DNA of 6,048 nt from NCBI GenBank assembly GCA_023422555.1, contig JAFAGQ010000193.1:1-6048 (forward strand), in the 5' to 3' direction. Positions within the stretch are counted from its first letter, which is position 1; each line of letters opens with the position of its first letter. Under the pieces are notes generated by a model, which made no database searches, was not told the origin of the DNA, and saw only the letters and a list, made by a program, of their open reading frames with translations. Source of the stretch: Pseudomonadota bacterium. Lineage in GTDB: Bacteria > Pseudomonadota > Gammaproteobacteria > Burkholderiales > Burkholderiaceae_B. A program made the translations under genes and the position numbers. Positions 1 through 5,078 of the stretch are shown here, piece after piece.

Positions 1-584
1 GTCTGATTCATGTCGCACGCCAGATTCTGGGATCAGAAGTCTATTTGCATCAGTCCCGTGCGAACCTGAAACCCGGTTTCAAGGGTAAAGAGTTCTACTG
101 GCATTCTGATTTTGAAACCTGGCACACCGAAGATGGCATGCCGCAAATGCGCGCGCTCAGTTGTTCTGTGCTGCTGACCGATAATAACGAATGCAATGGT
201 CCGCTAATGGTTGTGCCAGGCTCACAGCGTCAGTTTATTTCCTGCCGTGGTATTACACCAGACGAAAACTATAAAAAATCATTGAAGGCACAGGAATATG
301 GCGTGCCCGATCCCCTGAGTCTGGAACTGCTGGCAGAGCAGGGCGGCATTAAGGCGATCACAGGCAAAGCCGGTTCTGTCGTGTTTTTCGATTGCAATAC
401 CATGCATGGTTCAAACGGGAATATTTCGCCCTGGCCACGTGCCAATGTTTTCATGGTATACAACAGCGTCGAAAATACCCTGAACGAGCCCAAGTATGGT
501 CTGGCGCCTCGTCCTGAATATATCGCTACGCGTGAGAAAATGGACGTGCTCGAACCGCTGGATTCGCTGCAGGAAGTGGCCTGA
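1..584 (+). CDS. ectD: Ectoine hydroxylase, 5'-truncated by the window edge
   Basis: This is the C-terminal part (about 193 codons, reading frame from base 3) of a non-heme Fe(II)/2-oxoglutarate dioxygenase that converts ectoine to 5-hydroxyectoine, a cytoplasmic compatible solute. The visible part contains the EctD signature around bases 93-143: FYWHSDFETWH followed by EDGMP. It supplies the first two iron ligands, His at 102-104 and Asp at 108-110. The third ligand is the His of NTMHGSNGN at 405-407. The Arg at 438-440 (SPWPRANVF) fits the 2-oxoglutarate-binding arginine. EctD proteins are about 300 residues, so roughly the first 105 are off the left edge. A TTG at 45 is only an internal codon, because the frame stays open and EctD-like upstream of it (VARQILGSEVY). 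The stop TGA at 582-584 directly abuts the stop of the convergent iclR-type gene. In other genomes ectD often follows ectABC, which may lie to the left. Identification is firm; the N-terminus is not visible. Confidence 0.95.
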   Translation, partial: LIHVARQILGSEVYLHQSRANLKPGFKGKEFYWHSDFETWHTEDGMPQMRALSCSVLLTDNNECNGPLMVVPGSQRQFISCRGITPDENYKKSLKAQEYGVPDPLSLELLAEQGGIKAITGKAGSVVFFDCNTMHGSNGNISPWPRANVFMVYNSVENTLNEPKYGLAPRPEYIATREKMDVLEPLDSLQEVA

Positions 585-1481
585 TTATTGCCGGTTGCCC
601 GCCATTGTATTTGGCGGGCCATCGACAAAGCCCAGCTGCCGGCTGATTCGCTGTGCCTGGTCGCGAACAGTGTTGGCGGTCGGGCCGGTGAGCGTTGCGT
701 CAAAACTGCCACTGGCCCCCAGTACGGTAACAACGGCAGCAACCTGGCCGGCGAAATTGAAGATGGGAGCAGCAACCGCGCTGATCCCTTTCAGGTTAGT
801 ATCGATAACCGCGGTGCAGTGATACCGACTGATATCCTGCTGCACTTTTCCTATCAGGGTGTCCAAAGATTCGCCCAATTCCGGAATGTCCACCTGCTGA
901 GGATTGAAGCTCATGTCCTGCGAATCGTCGGCACCTTGCGGCTCCAGTATGCGACGTCTATGAACATAACGATTGAATTCATCGTTGGCCATTCTGCGTA
1001 CCAGGGGTTCATCATGCATACCCAGAAATACACGGCCTGTTGCAGAGGTAAGTAGCGGCAGAACCGATCCGACCCTCACATTGACCGTCACGGGCAACAT
1101 GGGCTCTTCCATGCGAACAATGGTCGGACCTTTGTTTCCCATCACTGCAATGAAACTGGTAATTTGCAACTGCTCACACAGGATGATCAGCCCCGGTTCA
1201 GCAATGCGAATCGGGTCTGCCTGATGCATGGCCGCCAGGCCAATAAGCATGGTGTCCAGACCCAGTATATAGTGTTGCGAGACGGGATCCTGAATGACCA
1301 GTCCACCGTCGATCAGGCTGACCAGATATCGATGCAGCTTGGCAGGATTCTCATCAATGGATGATGCCAGTGCGGTGAGGGTAGCTCTGCCGCCGAGGCG
1401 GGCAAGTCCCTTCAGAACTGCAACAACCGTATCAGCTGACTGTACACTTTGACGACGTTCGCGATTTCGCTCAGGCTTCAT
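585..1481 (-). CDS. IclR-family transcriptional regulator
   Basis: This 298-residue cytoplasmic protein has the IclR layout. An N-terminal winged helix-turn-helix covers about residues 12-75, starting with QSVQSADTVVAVLKGLARLG and continuing through the recognition region ENPAKLHRYLVSLIDGGLV. An effector-binding domain covers about residues 88-285, with the typical segments LPLLTSATGRVFLG (141-154) and GISAVAAPIFNFAGQVAAVVTVLG (232-255). It is slightly longer than the usual 250-280 residues, with a short polar N-terminal extension and a C-terminal tail. The ATG at 1479-1481 overlaps the P450 stop codon as ATGA. Only a weak GGA lies upstream, so translation is probably coupled to the P450. Sitting last in the operon, it is likely to regulate its own operon and perhaps the divergent aldehyde dehydrogenase gene. 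IclR proteins can repress or activate, usually in response to small aromatic or organic acids. The ligand here is unknown. Confidence 0.92.
   Translation of the reverse strand: MKPERNRERRQSVQSADTVVAVLKGLARLGGRATLTALASSIDENPAKLHRYLVSLIDGGLVIQDPVSQHYILGLDTMLIGLAAMHQADPIRIAEPGLIILCEQLQITSFIAVMGNKGPTIVRMEEPMLPVTVNVRVGSVLPLLTSATGRVFLGMHDEPLVRRMANDEFNRYVHRRRILEPQGADDSQDMSFNPQQVDIPELGESLDTLIGKVQQDISRYHCTAVIDTNLKGISAVAAPIFNFAGQVAAVVTVLGASGSFDATLTGPTANTVRDQAQRISRQLGFVDGPPNTMAGNRQ
597..619. terminator. Hairpin at the convergent gene ends, possible bidirectional terminator
   Basis: There is a perfect 8-bp GC-rich inverted repeat, GCCCGCCA (597-604) and TGGCGGGC (612-619), around a 7-base loop TTGTATT. 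It lies 12 bases after the ectD stop and inside the last codons of the convergent IclR-type gene. No T-tract follows it on either strand, so it is not a canonical intrinsic terminator. It could still terminate or stabilise the ectD transcript. The stem itself is seen; the function is inferred. Confidence 0.35.
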
Positions 1482-3829
1482 AGATCCAGCACAACACGTT
1501 TGCCTTTCGCGCGCGAACAGCAGCTCATCATTTTTTTGCCGGATGCTCTTTCTGATCGGGTAAGTACGACGTCTCTGTGATCAAGTTCGCCATCAAGAAC
1601 GGCCACTTCACAGGAGCCACATAGTCCTTCTTCGCAATCACTCTGAACATCGATATTTGCTGCGCGCAAGGCTTCGAGCAGGGTTTGATCGGCCCCTACC
1701 TTCACAGTAATACCAGTCTCTTTCAGCTCTGCATCGAAGGCGTGTTCATTTTCAGGATTCAGTTTGCCCAATGTGGACTGGAAATGTTCGATGCGTAGCG
1801 CATCTTCGGGCCAGTGCTGACACAGTTCGGCAAGCGCATCCGTCATGCGCAGCGGGCCACAGGAATAAATCTGTGTCTGGTGATCCGGTTCCCGCAGAAT
1901 TGCGGCCAGATCCGCGCGGCCACTTTCATCGGCTGCGTGTACATGCAGTCTGTCGCCGTGCAGCTCAATCAGTTCGTCCAGCATTGCCATATTTTTTCGA
2001 CTGCGCCCACAGTAGTGAAGCTGGTAATCGATTCCTTTTTCTTTGGCCGTTCTTGCCATGGCGCTGACTGGTGTAATGCCAATGCCACCTGCAATAAAGA
2101 TGACCTTTGTGGCCTGTTCGTCAAAATGAAAATGGTTGCGTGGCCCGCGGATGCTGACGGTTTTCCCGGGTCGAATGTGTTCGTGCACCCAGGCGGAGCC
2201 GCCGCGGCCGGCCGTTTCGCGCAGCACGGCAATTTCAAGAATCCGGGGATCCTTGGGATCGCTGCAAAGCGAATATTGACGCGACAAACCAAGGTCATCA
2301 CAAATGACATCAATATGCGATCCTGCCGTCCAGCGCGGCAGTGTCTGTCCATCGGGTGCAGCAAGACGGATGCGCATGATCTCATCAGTCAGCATCTCGG
2401 TTTTTTCAACCACCAGTTGCCGGGAGAGGGCGTGCGTGGACGGTTCGCCCAGTCTGACAGGATGGTGATCTGAGAGCACGCGCGGATTCTGTCTCTCCGG
2501 ATTCAGTGCCGGGTCCCACTCCACCCATAAGTGTTCAGGCCCACGAAACGAGGTGTTCGGTACGTAAGTGAAGGACTGCTCGGATAATTGCAAATGCGGT
2601 AAACGACGTGTGAGTTCTTCCAGAAAGATCTGCATTTCCATGCGTGCCAGATTTTTTCCCATGCATTGATGAGAACCATATCCGAAAGTGAGCTGGTCGC
2701 TGGCATTCTCCCGACGGATATCAACCAGATCGGCATCGGGAAAATGACGTTCGTCATGATTGGCGGAAGAACTGACAATGAGCAGTTTGGCGCCTGCTTT
2801 GATGGGGATGCCACCGATTTGTACATCGCGGGTAACCAGTCGGCGCCATGCCGCAACCGAGCCATTGTGGCGCAGGCATTCTTCTACTGCGTTGGGAATC
2901 AGATTGGGATCCTGGCAGATCTCTTCCCAAACATGGCGGTGCGTAAGCAGCAGTTTCAGGGCATTGGCAGATGCATTGGCGGTCGTCTCATGGGCGGCAA
3001 CAATGCCGGCCATCATCATGGAGTGCAGATAGGAGTCCGTCACCACATCGGGATGGTCTTTCTGCATCCGTATGCCGTATTGCATCCAGCCTGGCTGATC
3101 GGGATCCCTGCGCATTTTCTCAAGAATCTTGCCGGCCAGCTGCCAGAAATTGCCGACCGCATGGGCCACCGCAACCTGTTCTTCGGGCTTTGGCCGACCC
3201 CAGGTATTGACGGTATGCGCAATGGAGTACTCGCGCAGCGTGTCCATATCTTCTTCCGGCACGCCCAGAAAATGCAATGCAACGGTAAGCGGCACCTCCC
3301 AGAGCATCTGATCCACCAGATCTGCCTTGCCGTCATCAATGAACCGGTCTACATATTCACGTACCAGCTTTCTGACCATGGGTTCGTGGTGCGCCAGTGC
3401 ATCAACGGTGAACGGCTCCATGAGCAGACGCCGACGAGGCATATGTGCCGGCTCGTCTTCATTGACGAGTGTGCGACTCATGCCGTAATTGTAGGATTCC
3501 AGAACAGCGTTGGCTTCAGGCCCGGTTGGTGTGATTTTTTCCAGCGCGATGGAGGGGCTGAATGTAATATTGTCCCGAAAAATCTGTTTGATATCGTCGT
3601 ACCGTGTGACGACCCAGTAGCCGAGTTTCGGACTGAAAAATACGGGCTCTTCTTCTCGTGACCACTTCACATACTCCGGCGGATCCTGTTGATAAGCATC
3701 CTCGAACGGATCAAATGCGGCTGCGCGCGCACTGACGGGGCAACCGGCCGTCTGGCGATCGTGCTGTGCAGCCTTGCCCGAAAATGGGCATTGCGTTTGT
3801 GATACCTGTGAAGTGGCCTGGCTTGTCAT
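1478..3829 (-). CDS. Self-sufficient cytochrome P450 fused to a phthalate-type reductase (CYP116B-like)
   Basis: This single 783-residue chain carries a complete monooxygenase system. The heme domain spans about residues 35-440. It has the I-helix AGIVAAHETT (274-283, with the acid-alcohol pair Glu281-Thr282), the ExxR motif Glu317-Arg320, and the heme loop FGYGSHQCMG with thiolate Cys389. After a linker of about 25-30 residues comes a reductase of the phthalate dioxygenase reductase type: FMN motif RQYS (517-520), nucleotide-binding AGGIGITP (580-587) and SCGP (656-659). The C-terminal plant-type 2Fe-2S domain has ligands Cys732, Cys737, Cys740 and Cys770 (C-x4-C-x2-C-x29-C). No key residue is missing. 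Order and length match CYP116B enzymes such as P450RhF (about 770 residues), which use NADH or NADPH and hydroxylate or O-dealkylate small aromatics. No signal peptide is seen, so it should be cytoplasmic. The start ATG at 3827-3829 has AGG six bases upstream, and the gene begins 11 bases after the Bug-type gene. The substrate is not predictable. Confidence 0.95.
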   Translation of the reverse strand: MTSQATSQVSQTQCPFSGKAAQHDRQTAGCPVSARAAAFDPFEDAYQQDPPEYVKWSREEEPVFFSPKLGYWVVTRYDDIKQIFRDNITFSPSIALEKITPTGPEANAVLESYNYGMSRTLVNEDEPAHMPRRRLLMEPFTVDALAHHEPMVRKLVREYVDRFIDDGKADLVDQMLWEVPLTVALHFLGVPEEDMDTLREYSIAHTVNTWGRPKPEEQVAVAHAVGNFWQLAGKILEKMRRDPDQPGWMQYGIRMQKDHPDVVTDSYLHSMMMAGIVAAHETTANASANALKLLLTHRHVWEEICQDPNLIPNAVEECLRHNGSVAAWRRLVTRDVQIGGIPIKAGAKLLIVSSSANHDERHFPDADLVDIRRENASDQLTFGYGSHQCMGKNLARMEMQIFLEELTRRLPHLQLSEQSFTYVPNTSFRGPEHLWVEWDPALNPERQNPRVLSDHHPVRLGEPSTHALSRQLVVEKTEMLTDEIMRIRLAAPDGQTLPRWTAGSHIDVICDDLGLSRQYSLCSDPKDPRILEIAVLRETAGRGGSAWVHEHIRPGKTVSIRGPRNHFHFDEQATKVIFIAGGIGITPVSAMARTAKEKGIDYQLHYCGRSRKNMAMLDELIELHGDRLHVHAADESGRADLAAILREPDHQTQIYSCGPLRMTDALAELCQHWPEDALRIEHFQSTLGKLNPENEHAFDAELKETGITVKVGADQTLLEALRAANIDVQSDCEEGLCGSCEVAVLDGELDHRDVVLTRSERASGKKMMSCCSRAKGKRVVLDL

Positions 3830-3840
3830 GATATGCCTGC

Positions 3841-4821
3841 TTAATCCAGTGTAATGTTCAGATCTTTGATGAGTTTGTGCCAGCGGGTCCGTTCCTCTTC
3901 CAGCAGTTTGGCGTATTCCTCTGGGGAATCTCCCACCGGCTCAATGCCAAAGTCAACCAGCTTTTTGTTGGTCGCTGGCTGGTTCAATGCGGCGACCACG
4001 TGTTTGTTCAGACTGGCGATAGTATCGGCAGGCGTTTTGGCAGGAGCGACCATGCCAACCAGTGCAGCCGCTTCAACATTGGGATAACCGGCTTCTGCAA
4101 AAGTTGGTACATCGGGCAGTTGTGGCAAACGCTTGGCGCTGGCAACGGCCAGCGGACGAATTTTATGTCCCTTCAGAAAACCTGCACCTGCGGCCAGATC
4201 AACCATCATCGCCTGCACCTGGCCGCCGGCCAGATCCGTCAGAGAGGGTGCTGCGCCGCGATAGGGAACGTGAGTCATTTTCAGATCGGCCTCACGCTTG
4301 AACAGCTCCATGGCCAGATGATGAGGACTGCCCGCGCCGGCCGAGCCATAGTTGACTTTGCCGTCTTCTTTTTTGACCTGATCAACAAATTCCTTGAGCG
4401 TTTTGCTGGGGTTGTTTGGATTGACCACCAGAATCATGGGGAAACGTCCGAGCAGAGTCACTGGCGCAAGATCCTTGACCGGGTCATATGACAGCTTCTT
4501 GTATAGTGCGGAATTGAATACCATGGTGCCATTGTCGGCAGACAGTACGGTATAACCATCGGCAGGCGAGCGCGCAGTATCGCTGGCAGCAATTGCGGTG
4601 TTACCGCCCGGCTTGTTGTCGACCACTACCGGTTGTTTGATGTCCTCGGACAGGCTCTGTGCGATGGTTCGCGCCAGAACATCAGAGCCGCCGCCTGCAG
4701 GATAAGGAACAATCCATCGGATGGCTTTGTCCGGAAAGGTTTGTGCCGCAGCGGTTGTCATCATGAAGGTACTAGCCAGAACGGCCAGCGTACAGCATTT
4801 TAGAGTGGTGCGAATCGCCAT
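3841..4821 (-). CDS. Tripartite tricarboxylate transporter substrate-binding protein (Bug/TctC family)
   Basis: This 326-residue protein is predicted to be periplasmic. Residues 1-26 form a Sec signal peptide: basic MAIRTTLK, a hydrophobic core, then the AAA|QTFP cleavage site after Ala26. The mature part shows family motifs in order: VPYPAGGGSDVLAR (38-51), VNYGSAGAGSPHHLA (156-170), HVPYRGAAPSLTDLAGGQV (184-202) and IRPLAVASAKRLPQLPDVPTFAEAGYP (221-247). In Bug proteins the first two loops bind a ligand carboxylate through the backbone and ordered water. The length is normal for the family. CGGAGA at 4828-4833 lies six bases before the ATG and supports this start. It is the first gene of the leftward operon, ahead of the P450. 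No TctA or TctB membrane subunit is visible, which is common for orphan Bug proteins; these may borrow other permeases or act in sensing. Family assignment is firm; the ligand is unknown, though an organic or aromatic acid linked to the P450 pathway is a reasonable inference. Confidence 0.94.
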   Translation of the reverse strand: MAIRTTLKCCTLAVLASTFMMTTAAAQTFPDKAIRWIVPYPAGGGSDVLARTIAQSLSEDIKQPVVVDNKPGGNTAIAASDTARSPADGYTVLSADNGTMVFNSALYKKLSYDPVKDLAPVTLLGRFPMILVVNPNNPSKTLKEFVDQVKKEDGKVNYGSAGAGSPHHLAMELFKREADLKMTHVPYRGAAPSLTDLAGGQVQAMMVDLAAGAGFLKGHKIRPLAVASAKRLPQLPDVPTFAEAGYPNVEAAALVGMVAPAKTPADTIASLNKHVVAALNQPATNKKLVDFGIEPVGDSPEEYAKLLEEERTRWHKLIKDLNITLD

Positions 4822-4863
4822 TGAATGTCTCCGAGATATTGTTTTCAGGCGCTAATGACCTGT

Positions 4864-4889
4864 TGCGTAAATAGTATACGCATTGCGTA
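4864..4889. promoter_or_regulatory. Candidate operator: three TGCGTA motifs, inverted pair plus direct repeat
   Basis: TGCGTA occurs on the plus strand at 4864-4869 and 4884-4889, and in inverted orientation (TACGCA) at 4877-4882. The first and inverted copies form a dyad with a 7-base spacer. The two direct copies, extended to TTGCGTAA, are exactly 20 bases apart, about two helical turns. An inverted pair plus an extra direct copy is known for the IclR-family activators PcaU and PobR. The motif array overlaps the candidate leftward promoter. Assignment to the IclR-type protein encoded in this operon is inference. Confidence 0.45.
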
Positions 4890-4899
4890 ATGGGCACAA
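4871..4899 (-). promoter_or_regulatory. Candidate sigma-70 promoter for the Bug-P450-IclR operon
   Basis: On the minus strand a -35-like TTGTGC (4894-4899) is followed after 17 bases by TACTAT (4871-4876). The overlapping TATACT (4873-4878) matches the -10 consensus at five of six positions, but its spacing to the same -35 is 15 bases. Transcription would begin near 4864 and give a leader of about 42 bases before the Bug-type ATG at 4821. The -35 match is poor, as expected for a regulated promoter. The TGCGTA repeats occupy the spacer and -10 region. Confidence 0.5.
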
Positions 4900-4924
4900 C
4901 ACATATGAAATAGGGGTTTCCCAT

Positions 4925-4939
4925 GACATTTGTAATGTC
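4925..4939. promoter_or_regulatory. Perfect 15-bp palindrome, possible second operator
   Basis: GACATT (4925-4930) and AATGTC (4934-4939) form a perfect 6+3+6 inverted repeat. No T-tract follows and it is upstream of both genes, so a protein-binding site is more likely than a terminator. Its 15-base length matches a classical IclR-type operator, but its sequence differs from the TGCGTA array. It may therefore belong to a different regulator. It lies about 30 bases upstream of the candidate leftward -35. Confidence 0.35.
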
Positions 4940-5034
4940 GCGGCACGGCCGGATGCATGTCAAAGAAACGCATCTGGCTTCAGTGATATCTGGCCTCAGG
5001 GTTTATCCGTACAGCACAGGCTATGACAAGCGTG

Positions 5035-5040
5035 TTTAAT
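5035..5040 (+). promoter_or_regulatory. Weak candidate -10 element for the aldehyde dehydrogenase gene
   Basis: TTTAAT matches the -10 consensus at five of six positions and would start transcription about 30 bases before the aldehyde dehydrogenase ATG. No good -35 is found 15-18 bases upstream (AGCACA at 5013-5018 is the nearest), so an activator-dependent promoter or a different position is possible. A TTAAT...ATTAA dyad (5036-5040 and 5050-5054) overlaps it. Confidence 0.22.
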
Positions 5041-5067
5041 TGTCGGCTCATTAACCCTATGTCTTTT

Positions 5068-5072
5068 GGAGA
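5068..5072 (+). promoter_or_regulatory. Ribosome binding site deciding the aldehyde dehydrogenase start
   Basis: GGAGA ends six bases before the ATG at 5079. The alternative in-frame ATG at 5088 would be 15 bases away, which is too far, so 5079 is preferred. Confidence 0.7.
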
Positions 5073-5078
5073 CTTTAG

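Larger units (their letters stand above)
4822..5078. other. Divergent intergenic region between the P450 operon and the aldehyde dehydrogenase gene
   Basis: This 257-base stretch separates the two divergent transcription units and holds no convincing gene. It is more AT-rich than its flanks and dense in short inverted and direct repeats, which cluster at 4864-4892, 4925-4939 and 5036-5054. The left part holds a plausible leftward promoter. The right part holds only a weak candidate for the rightward promoter. It is the natural place for the IclR-type regulator to act. Confidence 0.8.

Noticed and set aside
269..775. 168-codon minus-strand frame spanning ectD and the end of the regulator gene
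   Set aside because: It overlaps two firm genes and has low-complexity composition with no recognisable motif.
2666..3661. Long open frame of 331 codons on the plus strand, antisense to the P450
   Set aside because: It lies entirely within the well-supported P450 heme domain. Its translation has no recognisable motifs, and its length is explained by the codon bias of the opposite strand.
3877..4491. 204-codon plus-strand open frame opposite the Bug-type gene
   Set aside because: It is fully covered by a strongly supported binding-protein gene and shows no domain-like pattern.
4907..4924. GAAA...TTTC imperfect dyad resembling an IclR half-site pair
   Set aside because: The arms are short and unequally spaced around a G-run, and the match to the classical IclR operator is poor.
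4772..4963. 63-codon minus-strand open frame beginning in the intergenic region
   Set aside because: It crosses the Bug-type promoter, ribosome binding site and signal-peptide region in another frame and has no good ribosome binding site of its own.
4952..4974. GATGC...GCATC inverted repeat in the intergenic region
   Set aside because: Five-base arms with a 13-base spacer are expected by chance and no promoter element aligns with them.
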